A stretch of DNA of 64,000 bases from Polaribacter sp. SA4-12. GTDB taxonomy: Bacteria > Bacteroidota > Bacteroidia > Flavobacteriales > Flavobacteriaceae. The notes beneath the pieces were generated by a model. The model was given only the letters and a program-made list of their open reading frames with translations, did not search any database and was not told where the DNA came from. Below, piece after piece: positions 53,826 through 63,999 of this stretch (position 1 is its first letter; each line of letters starts with the position of its first letter). A program made the position numbers and the translations under genes. The DNA lies in NCBI RefSeq assembly GCF_002163675.1, contig NZ_CP019334.1, positions 940,001 through 1,004,000 on the forward strand, written 5' to 3'.

Positions 53826-55475
53826 TTATTTCTTTTCTAATAAAACAACCGTATCTTTTGATGAAAAACGAACTTTACCGTCTTTAACTTCTAAAGTTTG
53901 ATTAGAATAAAAATCATTTACTTTTTCGCCATTCTCAAAGATTGAAGAAACAGTAATTTCTTTATTCCCTTTTGGCAAATTAAGTCCGATTACAACTTTA
54001 TCATTATTCCGAACTCTAGAAAAAACCAATCCATTTTCTTCAGAAATTAATTCATGTTTTCCTGCTCCAACAGCCATATGATTTGCTCTAAATTGACCCA
54101 ATTTTTGCCAATAATTTAGAATATTCTTTGTTTCTTCATTATTGTTAATATCATCCCAATTCATAAAAGAACGTAAAGTTGCATCTCCAACTGTACCTTT
54201 TATCGTTAAATTTCTTGAAGATTCATCGCCATAATAAACTTGTGAAGTTCCAGGAGTTAACAATAACATTGTTGCTGTTTTGTATGGTAATTTTCTTTCT
54301 TTATCAAACGGTTGACCATCATCATGTGAAGTCATATAATTTAATACACCATACCCTTTTAAACCGTTTTGAAGAATTGTATCATATTTATGAAATACAT
54401 CTTTTTCAGACATTTGTTTCGCATTCCATTTAATTTCAAAATTGATTAAACTATTAAATGCTTTGTCAAAATAATTAACCTTTTTGTTTCCAAAATTAAA
54501 TGCTTTTCCATCAGAAATGGCATAATTATACACTTCACCAACCAAATAAAAGTTATTATTATCTAATACTTTGTCTCTGTTATTTTTTTTGTATTCTGCA
54601 AAAGCATAATCACATTCTTGTTTAAATTCTTGCCACACAAATTCTTCTGTATGTTTTACTGTATCTACTCTGTAACCATCAATACCAAATTCTGTAATAT
54701 AATCTGTTAACCATTTCATTATATAGAAACGTGGCGCTCTAGGGTGACCAGTTCTTGCAAAGAATTCTTCTAACTCTTGAACTTCTTGTTTATAACGTCC
54801 TTCAGCTTTCCATTTTGCAATTAATTCTTTTGGTAACGCTACACTTTCATCACTTTCTGTTTTAATATCTGGTAAATTTTTAACCAACGTACAGCTTACG
54901 GTGTTTTCGTAATTATTGTAAGAACATTGTGGGCCAGTTCTTACCCAATCACTTGGCCAAACAGGATCTTTACTTGTTACAGGACCCGTGTGATTAATTA
55001 CAGCATCTAACAAAACTCTAATTCCGTTTTTATGAGCAATTGTAACCAATTCTTTTAAGTCTTCTTTTGTTCCAAAATTTGGATCGATTTTAGACCAATC
55101 TCTAGTCCAATACCCATGAAAACCATAAGATAAACCAGTTCCTTCGTCTACTCCACCATGAATCTGCTCTACAATTGGCGTCATCCAAATGGCATTAATT
55201 CCTAGTTTTGTAAAATAACCTTCTTTAATTTTTTGGGTAATACCTTTTATATCTCCACCTTCAAAACCACGAAGTTTTCCAGTTTCTTTAGTTCTATCAA
55301 AATTAATATCATTGCTTGTGTCTCCATTATTAAAACGGTCTGTTAACAAGAAATAAATGTTTGCTCCTTCCCAGACAAACTCTTTTGTTTCCATTTTAGC
55401 TATTTTTTTTGTTGATGTAGTTTCTTTACAGCTAATTAATGCTATTAAACTGATAATAAAAATGATATTTTTCAT
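53826..55475 (-). CDS. GH13 alpha-amylase, lipoprotein
   Basis: A 549-residue GH13 enzyme with a lipoprotein signal (ISLIALISCKETT). All four conserved regions are present: I LLDAVINHTG (about 158), II GYRVDTVKH (about 268, nucleophile Asp), III LVGEVYN (about 313, acid/base Glu) and IV MTSHDDG (about 383). GFHGYWTRDW and the long loop with two Cys-containing segments (GPQCSYNNYENTVSC) sit before region II. The enzyme cleaves alpha-1,4-glucans; periplasmic location is likely since basic and polar residues follow the lipid Cys. It is preceded by another GH13 gene with an 11-base gap and followed by GH97 with a 3-base gap. Confidence 0.93.
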   Translation of the reverse strand: MKNIIFIISLIALISCKETTSTKKIAKMETKEFVWEGANIYFLLTDRFNNGDTSNDINFDRTKETGKLRGFEGGDIKGITQKIKEGYFTKLGINAIWMTPIVEQIHGGVDEGTGLSYGFHGYWTRDWSKIDPNFGTKEDLKELVTIAHKNGIRVLLDAVINHTGPVTSKDPVWPSDWVRTGPQCSYNNYENTVSCTLVKNLPDIKTESDESVALPKELIAKWKAEGRYKQEVQELEEFFARTGHPRAPRFYIMKWLTDYITEFGIDGYRVDTVKHTEEFVWQEFKQECDYAFAEYKKNNRDKVLDNNNFYLVGEVYNYAISDGKAFNFGNKKVNYFDKAFNSLINFEIKWNAKQMSEKDVFHKYDTILQNGLKGYGVLNYMTSHDDGQPFDKERKLPYKTATMLLLTPGTSQVYYGDESSRNLTIKGTVGDATLRSFMNWDDINNNEETKNILNYWQKLGQFRANHMAVGAGKHELISEENGLVFSRVRNNDKVVIGLNLPKGNKEITVSSIFENGEKVNDFYSNQTLEVKDGKVRFSSKDTVVLLEKK

Positions 55476-55486
55476 AATTACTTTTT

Positions 55487-57364
55487 TTATTTTTTAACTT
55501 TTAAAATGAACGATTCTAATGGTTTAACATCTACTCTAAGTTTCGCTTGATTATTTTTAACAACTAAAGTGGTAACATATCTTTTATACAATTGATCTTC
55601 TAACGTATATTCACCATCTTTTAAGTTCCATTTTTCAATAATATCTTGTGGTAAACCTAAATCGAAACCGTACGTATTTTCTGAGTTAAAGTTAGAAACA
55701 ATAATTAATTTCTCATCAGCACTCCAACGTACAAAAGACAATACTTTATCATTGTACCATTCTGTATTTTCACTATTAAATTGATGAATATCTTGATATT
55801 CACCCATCAAAGCATCGCTTTTAATTGTAAAGTTTAACAAACGCTTGTAAAAATCTCTTAATTCTAATTCTTCCTTAGTAGACTGTCCTCCATCAAACTT
55901 TTTATCATTTACCCATCTTTGAAAAGAAGGAACCCCAACATAATCAAAAATTGAAGTTCTAGATGGTGTTCCAAAACCTGCGTCTTCAGATCCATCTTCA
56001 CCAAATTCTTGTCCAAAATAAACCATCGTTGGTGCAGTAGAAATAGTTGTAGAAACAACCATTGCTGGTTTGGCTTTAACAGCACTTCCTGCAAACTCAG
56101 GACTAGCAATTCTTTGCTCATCATGATTTTCTAAAAAGTGCAACATATTATGCTCAATATCTTTTAAATCTTCTTGAATTGGAGGAATATGATCCGTTAA
56201 TCCATCACCTTGCATAATGTGTTTTATAGTATCATACAACTGAACTTTATCATATAAATAATCCATTTTTCCTTTTCTAATGTAATCTCTATACATTTGT
56301 GGATTATACACTTCTGCTAATAAAAAAGCATTTGGATTTTTCATTTTTATAGCTGAGTTCATAAAACTCCAAAACTCAACAGGCACCATTTCTGCCATGT
56401 CATATCTAAAACCATCAACTCCTTTTTCTAACCAATACAAAGCAATATCTCTAAACTTCACCCAAGAATTGGGTACTGTTTTATCTTGCCAAAAAGCAAA
56501 ATGCTTTTTATAATCTTCATTTTCAAAACCTGATGGTAATTCATCAAAATCTTTTTTCCCTTCTGGAGAAATACCATAATTTACTTTTACAGTTTCGTAC
56601 CAATCATAAAAATTAGGCTTTGGAGATCGCGAACCATTCCCTGTCCATTTTGCAGGGTTTTCATCAAATTCTCTATCAGATAAAGGATGACTTTCACCTC
56701 CTAAAGGTGAATAGTCATTTAAATAATCAGGAACTTCAAATTCTTTCTTCGGATTGTAATAAAAATTATTATTTACATCATAAATAACTGTTTTATCATC
56801 ATCTGCTCCAAAATCTTTAGTTCCTTCAGGGTTTGATACACTTTCATAATTTCTTGCAACGTGATTAGGAACAATATCAATAATCACTTTTAATTCATTT
56901 TTATGAGAACGTGCAATTAAAGCTTCAAATTCTTTTAGACGATTTGCCACATTTTCAGCCAAATCTGGGTTTACATTGTAATAATCTTTAACAGCATATG
57001 GAGATCCTGCTCTACCTTTAACAACATCTGGATCATCATTTGAAATCCCGAATTTGGTATAATCACGAATTACATCATGATGAGGAACACCTGTATACCA
57101 AATATGAGTAACTCCTAAATCTTTAATTTCTGTTAATGCTTTGTCTGTAAAATCATTAAACTTACCAACTCCGTTTTCTTCAATAGTTCCCCAAGGTTTA
57201 TTTGTGGTATTTGTATTCCCAAACAAACGTGTAAAAACCTGATAAACAACTGTTTTTTTCTTTGTACTTGTACTCATCATCTTCTTTTCTGATACTTTAT
57301 CTGTTGAACAACCAATTACTATTGATAAAACTAAGACGGATAAAACGCTATTTATTTTCCTCAT
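55487..57364 (-). CDS. GH13 alpha-glucan hydrolase, lipoprotein
   Basis: A 625-residue GH13 enzyme with a lipoprotein signal (LVLSIVIGCSTDKV). The start of the mature part (KKKTVVYQVFTRLFGNTN) is typical. Conserved regions: I IIDIVPNHVARN (about 165), II GFRYDMAEM (about 320), III LLAEVYNP (about 350) and IV FLENHDEQR (about 411). The unusual AEM after the region II Asp, in place of the common lysine-histidine pair, sets it apart from the next GH13 and suggests a different subfamily and linkage preference. Maltogenic or branching-type specificities cannot be told apart by eye. It lies nine bases after the GH31 gene on the same strand. Confidence 0.92.
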   Translation of the reverse strand: MRKINSVLSVLVLSIVIGCSTDKVSEKKMMSTSTKKKTVVYQVFTRLFGNTNTTNKPWGTIEENGVGKFNDFTDKALTEIKDLGVTHIWYTGVPHHDVIRDYTKFGISNDDPDVVKGRAGSPYAVKDYYNVNPDLAENVANRLKEFEALIARSHKNELKVIIDIVPNHVARNYESVSNPEGTKDFGADDDKTVIYDVNNNFYYNPKKEFEVPDYLNDYSPLGGESHPLSDREFDENPAKWTGNGSRSPKPNFYDWYETVKVNYGISPEGKKDFDELPSGFENEDYKKHFAFWQDKTVPNSWVKFRDIALYWLEKGVDGFRYDMAEMVPVEFWSFMNSAIKMKNPNAFLLAEVYNPQMYRDYIRKGKMDYLYDKVQLYDTIKHIMQGDGLTDHIPPIQEDLKDIEHNMLHFLENHDEQRIASPEFAGSAVKAKPAMVVSTTISTAPTMVYFGQEFGEDGSEDAGFGTPSRTSIFDYVGVPSFQRWVNDKKFDGGQSTKEELELRDFYKRLLNFTIKSDALMGEYQDIHQFNSENTEWYNDKVLSFVRWSADEKLIIVSNFNSENTYGFDLGLPQDIIEKWNLKDGEYTLEDQLYKRYVTTLVVKNNQAKLRVDVKPLESFILKVKK

Positions 57365-57373
57365 AATTGATTT

Positions 57374-59794
57374 CTATTTTAATGTTATTATTACTTTTAA
57401 TTCTTTTTTAGGATTCCATTTCACAGGAATCGTAAGTGTATTATTTTCTGATGAAACTCGTGTTCTTTTTCCATCAACTTTTACTTTTCTTGGTTTCCAG
57501 TTTATGTTGTGAATAATCAAAGTGATATCTTTTTCTGAAGAATTCCATTCTTTACCAAATTCTGCTTCAAAATCAATTTCTAAACAACGTTTAGTTAATT
57601 CTGATTCAAATTCTAAAATTTCATATTTTCCTTTTTCAAAAGCATTTGCTGTAATTCCATCATCATTATAAAATTCTCTTTTGCTTTCTTTTACAGAAGC
57701 ATCATAATAGTAATGAAGTTCTAATTTATCTGCTTTATAATCATCTGTAGTTTGTACCAAATCTGTCATCAAAATAAAAGCGCCTCCTCTAACATACGTA
57801 GGAATTGATTTCCCTTTTACTTTTACCGTTTTTGTTTGTCCTCCTTCTATTTTTTCATCAAAATAAAAGTTGAACCAATTTGCAGTTTTTGGGAAGTAAA
57901 TCTCTTTCGTTTTAACTGAATCTTTAAGAATTGGTGTAATTAAAAAATCTTTTCCCCATAAATAGGTTGATGAATTTGTCATTAATTTATCATCATCTTC
58001 TTCAAAGAAAATTGGACGCATTAAAGGTGTTCCTTTTTGATTATTTTCGAATGCCAAATTGTAATTGTAAGGCAATAATTTGTAACGTAACTCAATTGCC
58101 TTTTTTGCTAATTTCTTTGCTTTAGCACTTCTAAAAACAGGCTCACTTGGCACATCTTCCTGTGCATGAGGTCTAAATATTGGTTGAAAAACGCCATATT
58201 GTAACCAACGTGTGTATAAGTTATCATCTAAATTTGCACCTGCAAAACCACCTAAATCAGAATGCATATACCCCAAACCTTGCATTCCCATTTGTAGCGC
58301 AATTTCTGGTTGAGACTGCAAACCTCCCCAAGTTCTATTTACATCTCCAGACCAAGGAATCATACCAAATCGCTGCGAGCCAGCAGCTCCTGCTCTCATT
58401 AAAATGAAAGGTCTTTCATTTGGCAATTCTTTTTGATACCCTTCAAAAATTAAACGTGCCCAATCATGTCCATAAATATTATGAACTTCACTTGCAGAAC
58501 CTGTTGCGTGTTGCACCCAAGTTGGGTGTACTTCTGGCTCTCCTAAATCTCCCCAAAGTCCTTTTGCACCTAAATTTATAATGTCTTTATAAATGTTCCA
58601 AAACCACTCTTTTCCTTCAGGTTTGTAAATATCTACAATTCCTGTATTTCCAAAATAAAAATCGTATTTAGCAGGATTTCCAACAGAATCTTTCGCCAAA
58701 ACATCTTTTTCTACAGCTTCATTCCATTTTTTTGAGTTTGATAAAATAAATGGTTCTGTAATTAAAACCGTTTTAACTCCTTTGTCTTTTAATCGAGAAA
58801 TCATTCCTTTCATATCTGGGAAAGAATCTTTATCAACTTCTAGATTCCCCATAGTTCCTTGTACCGTTTTACCAAACCAATACAAGTCTAAAATTACTGC
58901 ATCTACAGGTATATTTTCTTCTTGAAACTTATCTATAGTTGCTTCTGTTTCTTTTTGTGAATGATAACCAAACCTACTTGAAAAATTACCTAAAGCCCAT
59001 CTTGGAGGCAAAGGTTGTTTCCCTGTTAAATCTGTATAATTCTCAACTAAATCCATCCAAGAGTCACCAACAATAACTTGATATGTTTTTCTACCAGAAA
59101 TAGTTTCGTAGGTTAAAGAATTGTCTTTTTTACTATCTAAATCTAAATACCCAATTGGCGCATTATCAAAATGAATCATGTATTTCTTAGAAGAAATTAC
59201 AATTGGCAATGTAAAATTCATCAATTCTGCATGTGTTTCATAACCATACTGAGCTCTATTAAAAAGAGGCAATCTATACCCTCTTCTATTCATTTCTAAA
59301 GCTCTTGCTCCTCCTCCATATAAAACTTCATCAGAAGTTAAATTGAATTCAATTTTTTCTGTTTCATCAGCAACAATATTCCCATTCACCATATCCATCG
59401 GTTGGTGTTTAGACTTAAAATAACCTTGCTTTTCTGATGTAACAATTTCGTTATTGTATTTATAAATAATTTGAAAAGGATTATGTTGAATATGTACAGA
59501 TATTCCATTCGTAGAAAAAATACTTTCGTTTTTTGAAATAACTGAATTTATATCAACTTTTTCAGACTCTAAAACAACTGCATGTGATGTGTCTAAAAAC
59601 TCTTCTCCTTTTGGAATAAATGAAGTTTCTACAATTTGATCCGAATAAAATTTTAAAAGATATTTGCCATCATTTACGTTAATTTCTAATCCGTTTTCAT
59701 TTTGTTTTACGTTTTTAAAAATTCTATTTGAATTTTGAGCAATAGAAATTTGTGTTATAAAAAGAAGGAAAATTACTATTTTAAAATATTTCAT
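57374..59794 (-). CDS. GH31 alpha-glucosidase
   Basis: An 806-residue GH31 enzyme with a cleavable signal peptide (IVIFLLFITQISIAQ). An N-terminal beta-sandwich (about 30-250) precedes a barrel with the nucleophile Asp in GLWGDLGEPE (about 415) and the acid/base Asp in WSGDVNRTWGGL (about 483). LGNFSSRFGYHSQKE and FRPHAQED are typical subsite loops. Most GH31 members have WxDMNE where this has GDLGEPE, a known variant in Bacteroidota alpha-glucosidases. The C-terminus carries two beta domains. It would act on alpha-1,4- or alpha-1,6-glucosides in the periplasm. It stands between the deacetylase/SGNH fusion (37-base gap) and the GH13 pair. Confidence 0.92.
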   Translation of the reverse strand: MKYFKIVIFLLFITQISIAQNSNRIFKNVKQNENGLEINVNDGKYLLKFYSDQIVETSFIPKGEEFLDTSHAVVLESEKVDINSVISKNESIFSTNGISVHIQHNPFQIIYKYNNEIVTSEKQGYFKSKHQPMDMVNGNIVADETEKIEFNLTSDEVLYGGGARALEMNRRGYRLPLFNRAQYGYETHAELMNFTLPIVISSKKYMIHFDNAPIGYLDLDSKKDNSLTYETISGRKTYQVIVGDSWMDLVENYTDLTGKQPLPPRWALGNFSSRFGYHSQKETEATIDKFQEENIPVDAVILDLYWFGKTVQGTMGNLEVDKDSFPDMKGMISRLKDKGVKTVLITEPFILSNSKKWNEAVEKDVLAKDSVGNPAKYDFYFGNTGIVDIYKPEGKEWFWNIYKDIINLGAKGLWGDLGEPEVHPTWVQHATGSASEVHNIYGHDWARLIFEGYQKELPNERPFILMRAGAAGSQRFGMIPWSGDVNRTWGGLQSQPEIALQMGMQGLGYMHSDLGGFAGANLDDNLYTRWLQYGVFQPIFRPHAQEDVPSEPVFRSAKAKKLAKKAIELRYKLLPYNYNLAFENNQKGTPLMRPIFFEEDDDKLMTNSSTYLWGKDFLITPILKDSVKTKEIYFPKTANWFNFYFDEKIEGGQTKTVKVKGKSIPTYVRGGAFILMTDLVQTTDDYKADKLELHYYYDASVKESKREFYNDDGITANAFEKGKYEILEFESELTKRCLEIDFEAEFGKEWNSSEKDITLIIHNINWKPRKVKVDGKRTRVSSENNTLTIPVKWNPKKELKVIITLK

Positions 59795-59831
59795 AATGTG
59801 TTTTATTCTGTATCTATTTAGGTTTCTAAAC

Positions 59832-61475
59832 CTATATTTTATCTTTTATCGTTTTCACCCAAACTTCGTATCCTAATTCATTTAAATGCGTTCCATCTGA
59901 AGTCAATTCTGATTTTATTAATCCATTTTCGTTAACAAATTCGTTATGTAAATCTATCAACTTGTAATTCACATCAATTTTAGTATTTCTAATGATGTTA
60001 TTCACTTGATTGATGTAATTTGCCATATACGCTTCTGCTGTTGGCAAAATTGTTTGCAAATAAATTGTTGTTTCTGGCGATTTTTGATAAATTGAATCCG
60101 TTATTTTAATGATATTTTTTGCAACATATTCTGTAGACGGAATTTGTTTTTGATAGTGCAAATTGAACAAATCGTTAATACCAATTAATAAAAAAACCGT
60201 TTTAGGTTTAAAGTGAGTTATTTCATCAAGTCTTTTTAAAACCCCATCAGTAACATCACCTGCAATTCCTCGATTTTTTACATTTTTGATGCCAACTTTT
60301 TCAGCCCAATTACCACCTTGTTCTGTAATGCTGTTTCCAATAAAAATAATATCACCAAAATTTAAAGGATTCTTTTTAAAAGATTCAATACGATGTTTGT
60401 AATTAACTTTTGTCCAATCTCCGTGAAATTTTATATCTTTTGATGCATCAGGATACAGACTATCAATAGCATTTATTTGTACAAAAGAACTTTTAAAATG
60501 AATAGATAAAGTTTGTTTTGGTTTTAATTCTATAAATTCATCAGCTTTATTTTTAATCCAAACTGCACTATTTTCTGAAGGATTAAAAACAGAATCATTT
60601 TTATATTCTAAAGCTTTAATTGCATTTAAATACTCAACCATTTCTATGGTTTTGGCATACCAAATATCTTTTTTGTTGCCTAATAAATTGCAAATAGAAT
60701 CAGCTAATTTCCAATTATTATGAAACTCATAACTATGTCCCCAAACATTCAATAACTGCATTTTAGTTGCCTTTAAATTGGAAAAATAATTACCATAATT
60801 TATAGCATCATTGATATGACAAGTTGGGTTTAATTCTAAAAAATTATTAGCAGGTAATTCAAAGTTTTTTGTGGCAACAGTTGTTCTTGCATATTTAACA
60901 TCTAAAGCTTTTAAAGATTGTAACGTTTTCTCATCAAAAGCGCCAAAAGGATAAGCCAAACCTTGAACTGCATTATGATTTGTATTCTTAATTAAGCTAT
61001 TTAATTTTTGAAAATCAGCAAAAACCTCAGCCCTAATTATTGAATCTTTTTGGTTATTTAAACCTAAATGATTTACAGTATGACTAGAAATTTCATGACC
61101 TTTATATATACTATTTACTTCTGATTCTTTGACAAAAAATACGTCATAACCCAATTCAGAACTTAACCAATTTGCTCTTTTACCAAGTCTGCCAGAATTT
61201 AGATGAAAAGTACCAACGATTTTCGCTTTGTTTAGTTTATCGAGCAAAATTCTATCGTGTTCTGGCCCATCATCAAAACTCATTACTAAACTTTTTAATT
61301 TACCCTCAGGAAAAGCAAAATTATTAGCATTAATCTCTTTATTGGTCCTTAAAGTAGGACCTACAACATTTTGTTGATTTATAGCAGAATTACAAGAAAT
61401 CAGCAATAAAATAGACACAAAACTACATAAGTAGAAATATGAATCTATTATTTTATTTGTTTTGATTTCTTTCAT
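59832..61475 (-). CDS. polysaccharide deacetylase (NodB) fused to SGNH/GDSL hydrolase
   Basis: A 547-residue lipoprotein (lipid Cys28 in LLISCNSA). The first half is a NodB-type CE4 domain: motif 1 MSFDDGPEHDR with Asp68/Asp69, and motif 2 SHTVNH with metal-binding His132 and His136. The second half is an SGNH hydrolase: block I IIFIGNSITEQGG (Ser near 380), block II GIAGDVTDGV with its Gly, block III LIGINDLF with Asn, and block V DGTHLNELGY with the catalytic Asp and His. The metal triad and the serine triad both look intact, so the protein may remove two kinds of acyl group. Its place inside a GH13/GH31/GH97 run suggests an acylated glucan or another decorated glycan as substrate; this is inference. 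Confidence 0.88.
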   Translation of the reverse strand: MKEIKTNKIIDSYFYLCSFVSILLLISCNSAINQQNVVGPTLRTNKEINANNFAFPEGKLKSLVMSFDDGPEHDRILLDKLNKAKIVGTFHLNSGRLGKRANWLSSELGYDVFFVKESEVNSIYKGHEISSHTVNHLGLNNQKDSIIRAEVFADFQKLNSLIKNTNHNAVQGLAYPFGAFDEKTLQSLKALDVKYARTTVATKNFELPANNFLELNPTCHINDAINYGNYFSNLKATKMQLLNVWGHSYEFHNNWKLADSICNLLGNKKDIWYAKTIEMVEYLNAIKALEYKNDSVFNPSENSAVWIKNKADEFIELKPKQTLSIHFKSSFVQINAIDSLYPDASKDIKFHGDWTKVNYKHRIESFKKNPLNFGDIIFIGNSITEQGGNWAEKVGIKNVKNRGIAGDVTDGVLKRLDEITHFKPKTVFLLIGINDLFNLHYQKQIPSTEYVAKNIIKITDSIYQKSPETTIYLQTILPTAEAYMANYINQVNNIIRNTKIDVNYKLIDLHNEFVNENGLIKSELTSDGTHLNELGYEVWVKTIKDKI

Positions 61476-61515
61476 CTTTTGGAAAATAAATTTTAAAAAA
61501 TCTTTTAGAATCAGT

Positions 61516-62484
61516 TTATTTTTTCAATAAAAATGTTAATGGAATACTTACTCTATTTTGCCAAGAAATTTCTGAATGATCTGTTCCTTCGAAAAATAAG
61601 TTTTTGAAATTTGCATCAGTAAATCCATTATTTAGAAAAATAGAATCAACTTTAGGTGCATATTCAGAATAAAACTGATCTAAAGTTTTATTACCATAAT
61701 CAAAATACATTTTATGTGTTTTTGCATCTGGAACATTCTTTTCTAAATAAGTGAGAATTGCATTTGGCAATGGATTATTTTTTATAGGTTGAGCACCAAC
61801 CCAATGTGTAGAAAGACATGCTGCACCTTCAAAAACGTCTGGATATTGAGAAATTGCGTACATAGACATTAAGCCACCCATTGAAGAACCAGCCACAAAT
61901 GTGTTTTCTTTATTTGTGTAAACCGAATATGTTTTGTCTATATAAGGTTTTAAATCTTCGACTAAAAATTTTAAATATTCGTCACCAGTTAAATCTTCTA
62001 AAGCAACATCATTATTCGAAAGACTTTTTACACTTCCTAACTCTTCATTTGTTAGAAAACTCATTGCTTTTTCTGGGTACAAATCCAACCATCTTAATGC
62101 TGCAATATTGTGAATACCAACAACTATAAAATCTTTAGTAGTACCTTCTTTCATTAATTTTGAAGCAACTTCATCTATTTTCCATTCTTGCTTATTCCAA
62201 GTAGTAGTTTCATCAAACAACATTTGTCCATCATGCATGTATAAAACTGCATATTTTTTTTTTGACGAATAGTTCTCTGGCAACCAAACATCAACAGGTC
62301 TTGGAGTTATGTGTTTTGTGGGAAAAGAATCTACTCTTATTAATTTTCCTGCGGTTAATACAGCATCTTCTAATACTTTTGCAGAAATATTATCAACCTT
62401 TTTTTCTTCTTTCTTATTCTCTTTACTTTCTGATTTACAAGAAATAATAAACAGCATTAAACAAAGAATAATTATATTTTTCAT
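61516..62484 (-). CDS. alpha/beta-hydrolase esterase of the IroE/Fes-like (esterase D) group, lipoprotein
   Basis: A 322-residue lipoprotein (LMLFIISCKSESK). The fold is an alpha/beta hydrolase of the putative-esterase family: VLYMHDGQMLFDE is the oxyanion-side strand, FVAGSSMGGLMSMY carries the nucleophile Ser (about 199), and EGTDHSEISW supplies the catalytic His. A charged Lys/Glu stretch follows the Cys. Relatives include carbohydrate esterases of the CE1 type and siderophore esterases. With the deacetylase/SGNH fusion 40 bases downstream, an ester-removing role on glycan is the simplest reading. The substrate is unknown. Confidence 0.85.
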   Translation of the reverse strand: MKNIIILCLMLFIISCKSESKENKKEEKKVDNISAKVLEDAVLTAGKLIRVDSFPTKHITPRPVDVWLPENYSSKKKYAVLYMHDGQMLFDETTTWNKQEWKIDEVASKLMKEGTTKDFIVVGIHNIAALRWLDLYPEKAMSFLTNEELGSVKSLSNNDVALEDLTGDEYLKFLVEDLKPYIDKTYSVYTNKENTFVAGSSMGGLMSMYAISQYPDVFEGAACLSTHWVGAQPIKNNPLPNAILTYLEKNVPDAKTHKMYFDYGNKTLDQFYSEYAPKVDSIFLNNGFTDANFKNLFFEGTDHSEISWQNRVSIPLTFLLKK

Positions 62485-62511
62485 ATTTTGTTCTTTAAAA
62501 GTTCTCGATAC

Positions 62512-62534
62512 AATTCTGATAAAAAATCAGAATT
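62512..62534. repeat. inverted repeat between the esterase and GH13 genes
   Basis: AATTCTGAT and ATCAGAATT form a perfect 9-base stem with an AAAAA loop in the 81-base gap. Flanking AGTTC and GAACT can extend it imperfectly. The U-tract on the minus strand is poor, so mRNA processing or attenuation within the operon is as likely as termination. Confidence 0.5.
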
Positions 62535-62565
62535 ACTCGAACTGACAGGTTTTTAATTTTATAGT

Positions 62566-63999
62566 CTACTTTTTTGTTGTTAAAATAACGCTACCTTTTT
62601 CTGATAATTGAATTTCATCATTCCAAAGAAAATCTTCTCCAGTAATAATGTTTTTCAGTTTCTTACCTGCTAAACCAACTTCTTTAAAACGCTTTAAATC
62701 GATTGTAATTGGTGCTTCGTTTTTGTTGATAATATGTACAACTGTTTCATCTCCTTTTGTTCTAAACAGAAAATAAGTTCCCATAAATGGAGCAAAATGA
62801 ATCGTTTTTCCATCTTGAATTGCTTCACTCTTTTTACGATAATTTAAAACTTTACTCACAAAAGATTGCATCTCTTTTTGTTCAGCATTTAAACCTTCAC
62901 TTGTAAAAGCATTTATTTTATCACCTTTAAAACCTCCAGGAAAATCTGTTCTAATTAAACCATGATCGCCAGGGTTTGCAGTATCATCCATTAAAATTTC
63001 TGTTCCGTAATAAACTTGTGGAATTCTTGGCATCATCAACATATAACCCAACGCCATTTTAGCTTTTGTTACATCTTCTTTTACCTCTGTGTACAACCTA
63101 CTTTTATCATGATTATCTAAGAATACCATAATATCTTTTGGTGTTGCGTAATAAAAATCATTCGCTAAACCTTCATAGATTTTCACCAAACCTTTATCCC
63201 AAGATTCTTCTTCATTAAGTCCATCTATAATGTTTTTCTGCATCGGAAAATCCATTGTTGATCTTAAATTAGATTCATATCCATCTTTATTTTTCGCACC
63301 TTTTTGCCAATAACCAACTAACAACGGATTGTAACTCCATTCTTCTCCAACGATTGAAAAATTAGGATATTCATTCATAATTGATCCAGCCCAATTAGAC
63401 ATAAATTCTTTGTCTGGATAAGGATATGTGTCTTGTCTAATTCCGCCTAAACCTAAAGTTTCTATCCACCAAATACTATTTTGAATGATGTAATTCGCCA
63501 TAAACGGATTACGCTGATTTAAATCTGGCATTCCTGCAACAAACCAACCTTCATTATTTTCTTTTCTATCAATTTCTGAAGCATAAGAATCTTGATTTGT
63601 AGTTCTTCTATGATTAGAATTGATGTTTGTTTCCCAATTCCAATTTTCTATATTTTCTTCGTAGTTCTTTTGATAATTCACCCAATCTTTAAAAGGAATA
63701 TCTTTCATCCACCAATGTTCTAAACCACAATGGTTCGCAACTTGATCCATAATTAATTTCATGCCTTTTTCTTTTAATTTTTGAGCTAATTTTTTATAAT
63801 CATCTAGTGTTCCAAAACGAGGATCAACCTGATAATAATCTGTAATTGCATAACCATGATATGAACCTTTTGGCATATCATTTGTTAATACAGGAGTTGG
63901 CCAAACTGTAGTAAAGCCTAAATCTGAAATGTAATCTACATGATTTATAATTCCTTGTAAATCTCCTCCATGACGTTTGTAATCATCTGCTCTATCTAA
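62566..63999 (-). CDS. GH13 alpha-glucan hydrolase, neopullulanase/cyclomaltodextrinase-like (N-terminus outside window)
   Basis: The frame stays open to the last bases of the window; 41 codons upstream of the first internal Met encode typical GH13 sequence (DDYKRHGGDLQGI, TTVWPTPVL), so the gene is cut by the window edge. Visible regions: I LIMDQVANHCG, II GGIRQDTYPYPD with nucleophile Asp, III IVGEEWS with acid/base Glu, IV FLDNHDKSR. Gln replaces the usual residue before the region II Asp. The DTYPYPDKEFM stretch and the VANHCG are typical of the neopullulanase/cyclomaltodextrinase group, to which SusA belongs. The C-terminal beta domain is complete. Signal peptide and N-terminal domain cannot be seen. 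It heads the visible part of the alpha-glucan run. Confidence 0.9.
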   Translation of the reverse strand, partial: LDRADDYKRHGGDLQGIINHVDYISDLGFTTVWPTPVLTNDMPKGSYHGYAITDYYQVDPRFGTLDDYKKLAQKLKEKGMKLIMDQVANHCGLEHWWMKDIPFKDWVNYQKNYEENIENWNWETNINSNHRRTTNQDSYASEIDRKENNEGWFVAGMPDLNQRNPFMANYIIQNSIWWIETLGLGGIRQDTYPYPDKEFMSNWAGSIMNEYPNFSIVGEEWSYNPLLVGYWQKGAKNKDGYESNLRSTMDFPMQKNIIDGLNEEESWDKGLVKIYEGLANDFYYATPKDIMVFLDNHDKSRLYTEVKEDVTKAKMALGYMLMMPRIPQVYYGTEILMDDTANPGDHGLIRTDFPGGFKGDKINAFTSEGLNAEQKEMQSFVSKVLNYRKKSEAIQDGKTIHFAPFMGTYFLFRTKGDETVVHIINKNEAPITIDLKRFKEVGLAGKKLKNIITGEDFLWNDEIQLSEKGSVILTTKK

